Shown in pieces: positions 26,360 to 34,920 of a stretch of DNA of 64,000 nt. The position numbers were made by a program, and so were the translations under genes. Position 1 is the first letter of the stretch; each line of letters starts with the position of its first letter. The stretch spans positions 62,001 through 126,000 of the forward strand of contig JADLDO010000032.1 of the NCBI GenBank assembly GCA_020846635.1, in the 5' to 3' direction. The notes beneath the pieces were generated by a model. That model was not told the DNA's origin and did not search any database. It saw only the letters and a program-made list of their open reading frames with translations. The DNA comes from Caldilineaceae bacterium (GTDB taxonomy: Bacteria; Chloroflexota; Anaerolineae; Caldilineales; Caldilineaceae).

Positions 26360-27532
26360 TTATGTCCACCTCGGAGTGAATGTGTTTAGGTACGACTGGA
26401 GCAAGATAGAGATCAGGCCCCGATTCCACAAAGTGCGCGGCTGATAACGAAAGCTCGATAGGATGGCCGTACGCGCCCGCTCGAATTCGCCCCGCTGGTA
26501 CGCTTCAAATGCCATCCGCATCGCAACACGGGCAAGTTCCTGCCGCTGTCGCTTGTGGAGGGGGGCGAGTTCAAGCGGCAAGTTGTTATAGATGTGCTCA
26601 AGGAAGCGCAGTCGATCCCCGTTGCGCGGGTCTTCGGCCCACCGGCTGAATCGACTCACAAGTTCGGGCGCATTGTGCTTCCCTAGCTCCGGGTCCAAAT
26701 GCACAGCTTCCGATAGATAGCTCTTGGCGAGCTCAACCTCAGCGGCGCTGTAGGCATGGGCAGCCGCGCCCAGGAACGCACGACTGTAGGCCCGATCGCG
26801 CAGTTCGAGCCATTGCGCTGGCAGCGCTGCGCCCTCCTCAAAGGTCTTGTTCAAGACCGCGAATGTCGCTGCACGCATGCGCTCGCCATTGCGTGTCATT
26901 TGCTGGAGGTGAAAGCGATAGAGAAAAACGGGAACCTTGATCCAGCGCATAGGGCAGCCCAGACGCGCCAGGCGCAGCCACATATCCCAGTCTTCACAGG
27001 CGCGGAGGCTCTCATCGAACGCCTCTGCTTTCTCCAGCCATGATCGGCGCAGCATCATCGTGCCGACTGCCACCGGATTCCCCAATAGCAGTTGACAGCT
27101 TTGTGCAGGGAATTCGGCTGGGCTGGCTTGATGGCTCAGATAGTTGCCGCTTTCGTCAATCGGCAGCGCTTGCCCTGCCACAAACCCCACCTCAGGCTCT
27201 TTCGCCAGTTCGTTTGTGAGCGTTAGGAAATGATCCGGCAGGAGAAGATCATCGGCATCCAGAAACGCAATATAGGATCCTGTCGCCCTGCGTATGCCAC
27301 TGTTGCGCGCGGCGGATAGCCCCTGGTTCTGCTGGTAGAGGTAGTGCAGGCGATCACGGTGCAGGCGCTCCTCGCGCGACTGCGCGACCACCGCGCGTGT
27401 CTCATCCGTAGAGCCGTCATCGACCACGATGATCTCGAAGTCTTGATAGCTCTGGTTGAATACAGACTGGATGGCGGCAGCAAGATATTGGCCCTGATTG
27501 TAGGCAGGGATGATGAGACTGACAGTCGACAT
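26360..27532 (-). CDS. Glycosyltransferase family 2 with helical C-terminal domain
   Basis: A 390-residue protein. The GT-A part covers about residues 1-230: [49 protein letters not shown], then FLDADDLLLPDH with the DxD, and CEDWDMWLRLA. The last 150 residues are TPR-like helices (AAAHAYSAAEVELAKSYLSE). The same layout recurs in the GT2 at 30212. Its stop is 2 bases from the asparagine-synthetase-like start, indicating one transcript. Confidence 0.86.
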   Translation of the reverse strand: MSTVSLIIPAYNQGQYLAAAIQSVFNQSYQDFEIIVVDDGSTDETRAVVAQSREERLHRDRLHYLYQQNQGLSAARNSGIRRATGSYIAFLDADDLLLPDHFLTLTNELAKEPEVGFVAGQALPIDESGNYLSHQASPAEFPAQSCQLLLGNPVAVGTMMLRRSWLEKAEAFDESLRACEDWDMWLRLARLGCPMRWIKVPVFLYRFHLQQMTRNGERMRAATFAVLNKTFEEGAALPAQWLELRDRAYSRAFLGAAAHAYSAAEVELAKSYLSEAVHLDPELGKHNAPELVSRFSRWAEDPRNGDRLRFLEHIYNNLPLELAPLHKRQRQELARVAMRMAFEAYQRGEFERARTAILSSFRYQPRTLWNRGLISILLQSYLNTFTPRWT

Positions 27533-27601
27533 GGAAGGGCCTATTGTGCTATGGCGAGCTATCGGGTTATGGCGAGAAGAAAAGGAGTCGTCGTGTTGTG
27601 G

Positions 27602-28957
27602 CTAGTTGCTGATCCCCGGCAAATACATTTCCGCCGCAAAGGTAGCGGTCGGCCTGGGCGGGGTAGCAAGTGACGTTGGCAGCGGCGTCAAGGTCACGGT
27701 CGGTGTAGGCGTTTCGGTCGGCGGCGTCCCTGTGACGGTCATCGTCGGTGTCGGTGTATCGGCTGGCCGCGTCCCTGTGACGGTGGGCGTAGCGGTCGAT
27801 GTAGCCGTGGGGGGCACTGTTCCCCCGCCATCCCAACCGGCAATTCGCGCCATCATGACCCAAAAGGCTTTGGCAACCCGAATCTTCGCCCCCGAAACTG
27901 AGCCCAGATGGCCCCCATCAACTTCGGTGGTGTAATTCTGACAGAGCGCCAGCAGATTTTGCCCGTCGTCCGGGTGGTTCTCACAATTGCCGCCCCCGGA
28001 ACAGTACTCGACCCCATCGCGGTTGTCGTAGCAGGCAGCGCCTTCGTGTGTATGCTCAATGATGTCTGCCATGTCAAAGAGAATCTTGTTATGCTCCGCT
28101 GCATACTGGCGCATCTCGTTGTTGAAATCGGTGGAAACCTGCGTGCCAATCCCTCTGGCTAGGCTGCTCGTCCAAAAGACAAACACTTTGTCTGGATGTT
28201 GAGCGATGTAGGCTTCCAGGTCATGAACGTCGTACTTGTTTGGCGTGTCGGCAAAGAAGCCTGTCGCCGGATCGGCGATGTCGTCACCCGCGTCTACATT
28301 GAGGTAACTGAACTGGTAGGAGAGCACATCTTTGGAATCGACATAGGCAGGAGCGAGCACCTGGATAAAGTCTTGCGTAAGCTGTGACCAGGAGCCCCCC
28401 TTAAATTCAAAGGTCCAGTTGCTGCGGTTGTATTTAACCGGATCGGGGTCGAACAGGATTTGGGCAGGCACAAGACCATTCGCATGATCCGCCGCTGAAA
28501 AGGTCTTCCAGTTCCAGTCCGCGTCGTAGTAGTCGCGACGGCATGAAGCAGGCGCATTTGCCCAACTTGCTGCCGTGAGACAGTCAAGCGCCTCGTTCAC
28601 GTTCTGACCAACCGACCGATCTGAAAAGAGCACGCCCATCTCACGGGCAGCGGTGAGATAGTTGTCTGGAATCTGCTCGAACAAGGCAATTGAATGACGG
28701 TCAATGACAAAGCCGTTCTGTACTATCGCGTCTGGAGAGTCTATTGTAGATTCCGTGGAATCTACAGAGCCGTTGCTCGATAACTTCATCGAAATCGCTG
28801 CCGGGTTAGGTGCCGGTGCATGGACATTGGCCCGATCCGGCATTTTATCGGCGCTGAGTCGCGCAGTCGTCAGTAGGGTGGCAAGGGTGGCAATCAGTGA
28901 TAGACCGACGACAAGTATCCGCTTGCGCTGCATAGGTACTGTCATCTGCTCATCCAT
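27602..28957 (-). CDS. Secreted SGNH-hydrolase-like protein with Thr/Pro linker and C-terminal YLPG tag
   Basis: A 451-residue exported protein. It has a signal peptide at about 10-36, then an SGNH-like core. FSDRSVGQN gives the candidate nucleophile Ser (block I), and DGGHLGSVSGAKI fits the DxxH of block V. Several Cys residues (SCRRDYYD, CYDNRDG, CSGGGNCENH) suggest disulfides outside the cell. After about residue 375 come tandem T-P-T-P linker repeats and the end MYLPGISN. It could be a glycan esterase or deacetylase, but that is inference. It is a close paralogue of the next upstream gene and directly abuts it. Confidence 0.72.
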   Translation of the reverse strand: MDEQMTVPMQRKRILVVGLSLIATLATLLTTARLSADKMPDRANVHAPAPNPAAISMKLSSNGSVDSTESTIDSPDAIVQNGFVIDRHSIALFEQIPDNYLTAAREMGVLFSDRSVGQNVNEALDCLTAASWANAPASCRRDYYDADWNWKTFSAADHANGLVPAQILFDPDPVKYNRSNWTFEFKGGSWSQLTQDFIQVLAPAYVDSKDVLSYQFSYLNVDAGDDIADPATGFFADTPNKYDVHDLEAYIAQHPDKVFVFWTSSLARGIGTQVSTDFNNEMRQYAAEHNKILFDMADIIEHTHEGAACYDNRDGVEYCSGGGNCENHPDDGQNLLALCQNYTTEVDGGHLGSVSGAKIRVAKAFWVMMARIAGWDGGGTVPPTATSTATPTVTGTRPADTPTPTMTVTGTPPTETPTPTVTLTPLPTSLATPPRPTATFAAEMYLPGISN

Positions 28958-30136
28958 TCATTTTTGTAGGGGGATTTCGGTAGCCCCAAGTGCTGATATA
29001 GGTGCTGATATAGGCTCCACTGTAGAGGACGGTGTTACACTTGATGTTACGCTGCCATCCCAACCGGCAACTCTCGCCATCATGACCCAAAAGGCTTTGG
29101 CAATCCGTATTTTTGCCCCCGAAACAGAGCCTAGATGCCCTCCATCGGTTTCGGTGGTGTAATCCTGGCAGATTGCGGGAAGCTCTTGCCCGTCATCGGG
29201 GTGGTTCTCGCATTTCCCTTTTTTGCTGCAATACTCAACGCCATCGCGATTGTCGTAACAGGCGACACCCTGGTCTGTGTGGGCAACAATGTCTGCCATA
29301 TCGAAAAGAATCTTGTCATGCTCCAGGGCATATGCGCGCAACTGGTTATTGAAATCGGTGGAGGCTTGCGTGCCAATGCCCCTGGCGAGACTAATCGTCC
29401 AAAAGACAAACACCTTGTCTGGATGTTGAGCGATGTAGGCTTCCAGGTCATAGACGTCGTATTTGTCTGCATTGTCGGCAAAGAAGCCTGTGGTTGGGTC
29501 AACGATGTCGCTCCCTTCACTGACATTGAGATAGCCGAATTGATAGGAAAGCACATCCTTCGAATCGATGTAGGCAGGAGCAAGAACTTGGATAAAATCC
29601 TGTGTAAGCTCCGACCAGCTCCCTGCCTTGAACTCGAATGTCCAGTTGGTGCGGCTGTATTTGTCCGGGTCGGGGTCGAACAGGATTCGGGCGGGTACGA
29701 GTCCCTTGCTGCGGTCGGCCCCTGTGAAAACTTTCCAATTCCAGCCGGCGTCATAGTAGTCGCGGCGACACGAAGCGGATGAGGTTTCCCAACTCTTCGC
29801 GGTGAGGCAGTTGAGCGCCTGGTGAATGTTCTGACCGACTGAGCGATCCGAAAAGAGCACACCCATTTCACGGGCTGCGGTGAGATAGTTATCTGGAATC
29901 TGCTCGAACAAGGCGACTGATTGATGATTAATGATGAAGCCTTGCTTGGGTTGGCTGTTTGGCACCTGTACGGCAAGTGTTTGACTCGTTGCGGGAGCGC
30001 GGAAAGCCGCGGGCTGGCGGGTCGTTTGTGTTGAAACAGCAGCATTTACACGGGGCGTCGTCAGTAGAGCCGTAATGGCAACAATCAACAATCGCGCGGC
30101 GACCACTATCCACTTGCGTTGTCTATATTCCATCAT
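28958..30136 (-). CDS. Secreted SGNH-hydrolase-like protein, paralogue with short tail
   Basis: A 392-residue paralogue of the protein encoded at 27602, nearly identical over the core (LFEQIPDNYLTAAREMGVLF, then SDRSVGQN, and later DGGHLGSVSGAKIR). It has its own signal peptide (WIVVAARLLIVAITALLTT). The C-terminal tail is much shorter, ends TEIPLQK and contains a perfect 12-bp tandem duplication (28990-29013). The start at 30136 is an ATGATG pair with a GGGTGG ribosome site; a TTG 16 codons upstream is rejected. The tandem gene pair with different tails suggests two versions of the same enzyme at different locations. Confidence 0.72.
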   Translation of the reverse strand: MMEYRQRKWIVVAARLLIVAITALLTTPRVNAAVSTQTTRQPAAFRAPATSQTLAVQVPNSQPKQGFIINHQSVALFEQIPDNYLTAAREMGVLFSDRSVGQNIHQALNCLTAKSWETSSASCRRDYYDAGWNWKVFTGADRSKGLVPARILFDPDPDKYSRTNWTFEFKAGSWSELTQDFIQVLAPAYIDSKDVLSYQFGYLNVSEGSDIVDPTTGFFADNADKYDVYDLEAYIAQHPDKVFVFWTISLARGIGTQASTDFNNQLRAYALEHDKILFDMADIVAHTDQGVACYDNRDGVEYCSKKGKCENHPDDGQELPAICQDYTTETDGGHLGSVSGAKIRIAKAFWVMMARVAGWDGSVTSSVTPSSTVEPISAPISALGATEIPLQK

Positions 30137-30211
30137 CTGACCACCCATCTGATTGAAAGAATACGCGAACGTCTTGTAAAACAAGCCTCTCTACTCCAAG
30201 AGGGAAATACT

Positions 30212-31420
30212 TTACTGTCGTGATAAAAGAGCTTTGGCAGAAATTGACCACAATCCCCGATTGCAGAGCAGCCTATAATCGGCGCGGATAGCCCGCCACA
30301 TGTGAGGAACTACATTGCGCCTGTGGCCGTGGTTGAAAGCCTTGAAGGCCTCGTCAGCGTATAAGCGGCCTATCATCTGCTGGGCGAGTTCATTGCGATT
30401 CGGAACGGATAAATTTGCACAGATCCAATGAATCAAGGCGGCCCCCTGTGCTGCGTCGCCGCGCAGGTGGCTCAAGGCTAATGCTCGATCAAAGGCCCAA
30501 CTTTGCCAAGTCGCTGCAAAATTGGTCGCTTGCCCATCTTTTTCTGAATTCAGCTGCGAATTTAAGATTGTCTCAGCCCGTTGCAGGCATTCCGCAGCTT
30601 TGTCATATGCTCCAGCCGCATAGTAGAGGTAGGCAGTGCCGCGTGCGTCATTCAATAATCGCTCCGGTTCGGGCGGAAAAGAGAGCATCACATCCTCTGG
30701 CAGCGCTTCTTCCCTGCCCTGCGAGCGCCGCTGTGCTGCCAACGCTCGTGCCAGCCGCCTGTAGGCAAGTTGCAAGGGTCGCCGCTTGCGGCTCATGCTC
30801 AGCGCGTCAAACCGAAGCTGGTAGAGCGGCATTTGCAGAGAGGCTAGCTCATGGCGTTCGCTCAGCCTCAGCCAGAGGTCATAATCTTGGGTCATTCTGA
30901 AATAGCCACGGTAGCCGCCCACTTCTTCGAGGCAGCTTCTGCGGATCATGACCGAACCGTGGCAGAAACAGTTGCCGGATTCCAAGCGTGCCTGGAGTTC
31001 CGCGTTCGTGGCAGGAAGCAGAACGGTTTCCAATCGCTGCCCGCACCGGTCAATCACCTGATAGCCTGTGCCGAGGAGGCCGAGCGCAGGTTGTTGGCTC
31101 ATGGCGGCAACCTGTGCTTCAAAGCGAGTGCGGGATGAGATGTCATCGGCATCGTGGCGAGCGATCAACTCTCCTCGTGCAATCGCTAACCCCGCATTTA
31201 AAGAAAGCGTCTGGCCCTTGTTGGTCTGGTTGGTGAGAAGAACGATTCGGGCATCCGTATAGCTCGCCAGGATGGCCGGCGTGCTGTCTGTCGAAGCGTC
31301 ATCGATTACGATCAACTCAAAGTCGCCAAAGGTTTGCGTGAGGATGCTGTCCATCGCTTCGCGCAAGAACGCCTCGCCATTGTGTACTGCCATCACGACA
31401 CTCACTCGCGGATTGTTCAT
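30212..31420 (-). CDS. Glycosyltransferase family 2 with helical C-terminal domain
   Basis: A 402-residue GT-A enzyme. VSVVMAVHNGEAFLREAMDS, LIVIDDASTDSTPAIL, LNAGLAIARGELIARHDADD (metal site) and GYFRMTQDYDLWLRLSE are present. The C-terminal 160 residues form helices similar in layout to those of the GT2 at 26360. It lies between the secreted SGNH-like pair and the MBOAT/SGNH pair. Confidence 0.87.
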   Translation of the reverse strand: MNNPRVSVVMAVHNGEAFLREAMDSILTQTFGDFELIVIDDASTDSTPAILASYTDARIVLLTNQTNKGQTLSLNAGLAIARGELIARHDADDISSRTRFEAQVAAMSQQPALGLLGTGYQVIDRCGQRLETVLLPATNAELQARLESGNCFCHGSVMIRRSCLEEVGGYRGYFRMTQDYDLWLRLSERHELASLQMPLYQLRFDALSMSRKRRPLQLAYRRLARALAAQRRSQGREEALPEDVMLSFPPEPERLLNDARGTAYLYYAAGAYDKAAECLQRAETILNSQLNSEKDGQATNFAATWQSWAFDRALALSHLRGDAAQGAALIHWICANLSVPNRNELAQQMIGRLYADEAFKAFNHGHRRNVVPHMWRAIRADYRLLCNRGLWSISAKALLSRQ

Positions 31421-31489
31421 TGGGTAAGCGTGCTTGTCATCCTAAAAAGGGCGTATTGCTGCGTAGGTCGTCACGCGGACGCCAGCCGT

Positions 31490-32581
31490 TTAGTCCAGTG
31501 AACGGGCCGTCTTGGATGGTTCTGTTTCTGTGTGAATCGCGTTGCGGTTTGCCAGCTCCACCGCCAAACGAGCCGTAAACTCTGGCGCTTCGGTTGCGTC
31601 CAGGTGGGACGTATCAGGACAGTCAAAGTGTGCCAGGCTCTCAACATCCTTAAAGTGAATGGTCTCTGCTCCGACCAGTGCGTGCATCTTGTCCCAGTAT
31701 TTCGCTTTGGGGTGGCGACTTTCGTCAATCTGCCACTGTTCACCCGTAGTCGGCATCCGCAGAAATATCACGTCCCCTCCCTTGCTGTGCAGCTTTTCGA
31801 CCAGGGGGGCGACGTCTGACCGGAGAATCTGCGCGAACTCTGCCTCATGCTCTGGGGTCGAGGGCTCATCATTGCCCAGAGTTCTTTCAACCCGCTGCTT
31901 GCGGTGAAAGGCTAGCTGTTCGGGCGTCATCTTGTCATAATAATAGGCAGGCCGGTAGCGGTTGGGCAGCATGCTGACGTAGGATGGATGGATTGAGAAT
32001 CGATTCAGAACTTGCTGTTTCAAGTTGAGAAGCGAATTAAAGAGTACAATCCTGCTCTGCAAAAAGAGACGCGCGCGCAGATTTAGAATCTTCTCATATC
32101 TTGCGGAGCTATCCCATGTTTTCCTATAGAAATTGACCCACGGCTCCTGAGCCTTTTGGCTCTCAGGAAAGAAGCCCCCTTCGGTGGTGTCATAAATGAT
32201 GATGCCATCGAAGTCTGGATCCTCCGCCAAATCCTTAAAGGCGGCATAGCCGGGGCTGCCATCGACAGGCAGTTGAATGACACGGAAGGAAGGGAACTGC
32301 TGCTCCAGCACTTCCGGCACGACGCCGAGTTGGATGCGGGATGAGCCCAGCAGGACAATGCGCCTGATGCCATTTTGTGTATAAACCTGAGAGCGGTAAT
32401 AGCTCCAAAGCAGCATGTCATCGGTGACGGATGGCGTATGACCTACGCTGCGCCAGTAGATCTCCGCGCCCCCCAGCATTGTACAGACCAGCACAGCGAC
32501 AAGGCTCCACATCTTCAAATAGGGCAGTCTTGGAACATGACCCTCAAAATTGCTATCAAAATTGGAAGTAGATGAAGGCAC
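31490..32581 (-). CDS. Membrane-anchored SGNH-like O-acylation protein (DltD/AlgX-like partner of MBOAT)
   Basis: A 363-residue protein with one N-terminal membrane segment (MWSLVAVLVCTMLGGAEI) and an extracytoplasmic SGNH domain. LLGSSRIQLGV has the block I Ser, and CPDTSHLDA supplies the DxxH. Such proteins work with MBOAT enzymes to place acyl groups on exported polymers, as DltD, AlgJ/AlgX and PatB do. It overlaps the MBOAT gene by 26 bases. The GTG start at 32581 is preferred because AGGGAGA lies just upstream. The longest reading would run 146 bases into the MBOAT gene and adds no domain. Confidence 0.8.
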   Translation of the reverse strand: MPSSTSNFDSNFEGHVPRLPYLKMWSLVAVLVCTMLGGAEIYWRSVGHTPSVTDDMLLWSYYRSQVYTQNGIRRIVLLGSSRIQLGVVPEVLEQQFPSFRVIQLPVDGSPGYAAFKDLAEDPDFDGIIIYDTTEGGFFPESQKAQEPWVNFYRKTWDSSARYEKILNLRARLFLQSRIVLFNSLLNLKQQVLNRFSIHPSYVSMLPNRYRPAYYYDKMTPEQLAFHRKQRVERTLGNDEPSTPEHEAEFAQILRSDVAPLVEKLHSKGGDVIFLRMPTTGEQWQIDESRHPKAKYWDKMHALVGAETIHFKDVESLAHFDCPDTSHLDATEAPEFTARLAVELANRNAIHTETEPSKTARSLD

Positions 32582-34007
32582 GATCTTCTCCCTGGAATGA
32601 TATGAAGATGGCACAGATGAGCAGCGCAAGAAACGTTGAGTACATCCACCAGGGGATCCTGGTCGTAAGCTCTTCAAAGGAGCGGTTACGCAAGAGCGCA
32701 TGTGTGAACAGGATGGCGGCAGTCACGACCAGGACAGTCAGATAGTCCGTTCTTGGCAGCAGGAGTTCTGGTATCCCAGGTGCAGACGCCATAGTGAGCG
32801 ATGAGCTACCAAACATGGCAGAGGTAATCTGGTAGGCACGATCAAGATTCTTGGCCCGGAAAAAGACCCAAGCAAAACAGACCAGGCCAAATGTCAGCAG
32901 CGCAAGGAGAGATTGTACAAAGGAATTTCTCCAGATGCTCCAGCGGGCAAATTTCTGCGCTTTGACGAAACGCTCACCAACTAGATAGAGCCCATGCAAG
33001 CCGCCCCAAATGACAAAGAGCCACGAAGCCCCATGCCATAGGCCGCCAATGAGCATGGTCATCATCAAATTGTAGAGCGTTCGCACTTCGCCGCGGCGAT
33101 TGCCACCTAATGGAATGTAGAGATAGTCGCGCAGCCAGGTCGAGAGTGTGATATGCCAGCGCCGCCAGAAGTCGGAAAACCCGACAGCGCCATAGGGATA
33201 TCGAAAGTTCGGCGGGAGCACGAACCCCAGGCAAATAGCAATCCCAATGGCACAGGTTGAATAGCCTGAAAAGTCACAGAAGATCTGGATGGCAAAGGCC
33301 AACGTCCCGGCCCACGCGGCAAAGAAGCCGGGAATATCCACGGAATCGTAGACTCGCTCGGCAATCGGAGCCATGAAGGTGTCGGCAATGACCACCTTGT
33401 TGAAAAGGCCGATGACGAAAAGGCTCATGCCCCAGGCGATCTGCTGAGCATTGCCCTGCTTGGGCGTCTCACATTGGGGCAGGAAGTCCGTAGCCCGCAC
33501 AATTGGCCCTGCGACAAGCTGCGGGAAAAATGTGACGTACAGAGCATAGTCCAGGAACGAATGCCACGGGGCCATCACTTTCTTATAAACATCCAGTGTG
33601 TAGGAAAGCGTCTGGAAGGTATAGAACGAAATGCCGACAGGCAGGATAATACTGGGGTTGGCTGGGCTGTAGGGTATCCCCGCCTGGTTCACCAGGTAGA
33701 CAAAGTTATCCAGAATAAACGTGCCATATTTGAAGTAGCTGAGGAGCCCCAGATTCATAAGCAGGCTGACCACCAGCCAAATCTTGCGCCGGTGATCGGT
33801 GCTTGCCTGATGAATGCGATTGGCTGTAAACCAGTCCACCACCGTGGAGATCCAAAGCAGAACCACAAAGGGCGGGTTCCAGGCTGCATAGAAAACGTAG
33901 CTGACCAGCAGTAGAAAGAACTTGCGCTGCGGCCAACTGGAGATGGCGCGAGAGACCAGCAGGACAATGACAAAAAAGCCAATGAAGGTGTAAGAGTTAA
34001 AGATCAT
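32556..34007 (-). CDS. MBOAT O-acyltransferase (AlgI/DltB-like)
   Basis: A 483-residue polytopic membrane protein. ILPVGISFYTFQTLSYTLDV, FFPQLVAGPIVRA, FWRRWHITLSTWLRDYLYIP and GGLWHGASWLFVIWGGLHG contain the conserved residues of the AlgI/DltB family, including the active-site His in LWHG. It takes an acyl group from a cytoplasmic donor (acyl-CoA or, in DltB, an acyl carrier protein) and passes it outward. The SGNH partner follows with overlap. O-acetylation of the polysaccharide is the default call; use of the cassette carrier protein is a possible alternative. Confidence 0.92.
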   Translation of the reverse strand: MIFNSYTFIGFFVIVLLVSRAISSWPQRKFFLLLVSYVFYAAWNPPFVVLLWISTVVDWFTANRIHQASTDHRRKIWLVVSLLMNLGLLSYFKYGTFILDNFVYLVNQAGIPYSPANPSIILPVGISFYTFQTLSYTLDVYKKVMAPWHSFLDYALYVTFFPQLVAGPIVRATDFLPQCETPKQGNAQQIAWGMSLFVIGLFNKVVIADTFMAPIAERVYDSVDIPGFFAAWAGTLAFAIQIFCDFSGYSTCAIGIAICLGFVLPPNFRYPYGAVGFSDFWRRWHITLSTWLRDYLYIPLGGNRRGEVRTLYNLMMTMLIGGLWHGASWLFVIWGGLHGLYLVGERFVKAQKFARWSIWRNSFVQSLLALLTFGLVCFAWVFFRAKNLDRAYQITSAMFGSSSLTMASAPGIPELLLPRTDYLTVLVVTAAILFTHALLRNRSFEELTTRIPWWMYSTFLALLICAIFISFQGEDRAFIYFQF

Positions 34008-34056
34008 GGCAGTAGCGATTCATCGAACAAGAGGATTGGCAGGGAGCAAAACTGAA

Positions 34057-34920
34057 TCAGAACGGAATCTCGTAACTCAGGCGAGCCATTGCGCTGCCAC
34101 AGATGCTTTTGAACGTCTGTCTTTGCTCCAAACTCCAGCCTTCATAGACCGGAGCGCGCTCTTTGAAGGATTGAGCAACATCCACTGCTGTCTTTGTGCG
34201 TTGATCCAACGGGTGAATCAGTGTTGACCCTGCAAATTTTTCTGGGGCCTCGTCATACTCGATCCCTAGAAATTGTTGGATGCGCGGGAAGAGTGCGCCG
34301 GGCTGCGAGGCCAACTCCTCTTGACGAAGATGCATCGCCTCTTTGAGTTCAAAGAGGTAATGGAACTTCTCCACATGCCTTGACCATTCCACACAGTGGC
34401 TGCTGAAGTCCCGTTCGCGCATCTTGCCAAAGCGCGTTCTGGAGTGGACAACTTCATAGCCGTTGCGGAAGATGTAGAGGAACTTGGCGGTTGGATAAAG
34501 CTGGAGCAGCCCCCGACATTCTTCCTGGTTTGGAAAGGTCTTTGCACACCAATAACGCTTGGTCAACCGATGCGTATCGAGCTTTCTGAGGCTTGCTAGA
34601 CTTTTTCGCAGCCCATAGTGCGGCCCCATGACGCTTTCAAAGGTCAACTTGCGAAGCTGGTCATAGAGATAGCGCGTCGAGGTGTTCAGACAATCGACGT
34701 GATACTGTTTGTTCTCACGGAATTCGAAGGGATAGACCAGATAGCCGACATAGGGAATAAAGGGCGATTCCCCGCCAACGTCGAGAATCAGTGGATGTTT
34801 TCCCAATGCCTGTTGCAGCACCGAGGTTCCGGATCGGCCTGCGCCCACAACGAAAATCGGGTTGTGAAAATAGCCGGAGGTGAGTTGTTTGCCCAGTAGA
34901 TCAAAGAGTAGATCAAACAT
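34057..34920 (-). CDS. Sulfotransferase family protein
   Basis: A 287-residue P-loop sulfotransferase. The PAPS-binding loop reads IFVVGAGRSGTSVLQQAL near residue 24, and YIFRNGYEVVHSRTRFGK carries the Arg and Ser of the 3'-phosphate site. The ATG at 34920 has GAGG 6 nt upstream and slightly overlaps the preceding gene. Its N-terminus MFDLLFDLLG comes from a 12-bp tandem duplication (34895-34917). The acceptor is probably a sugar of the exported glycan. Confidence 0.8.
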   Translation of the reverse strand: MFDLLFDLLGKQLTSGYFHNPIFVVGAGRSGTSVLQQALGKHPLILDVGGESPFIPYVGYLVYPFEFRENKQYHVDCLNTSTRYLYDQLRKLTFESVMGPHYGLRKSLASLRKLDTHRLTKRYWCAKTFPNQEECRGLLQLYPTAKFLYIFRNGYEVVHSRTRFGKMRERDFSSHCVEWSRHVEKFHYLFELKEAMHLRQEELASQPGALFPRIQQFLGIEYDEAPEKFAGSTLIHPLDQRTKTAVDVAQSFKERAPVYEGWSLEQRQTFKSICGSAMARLSYEIPF

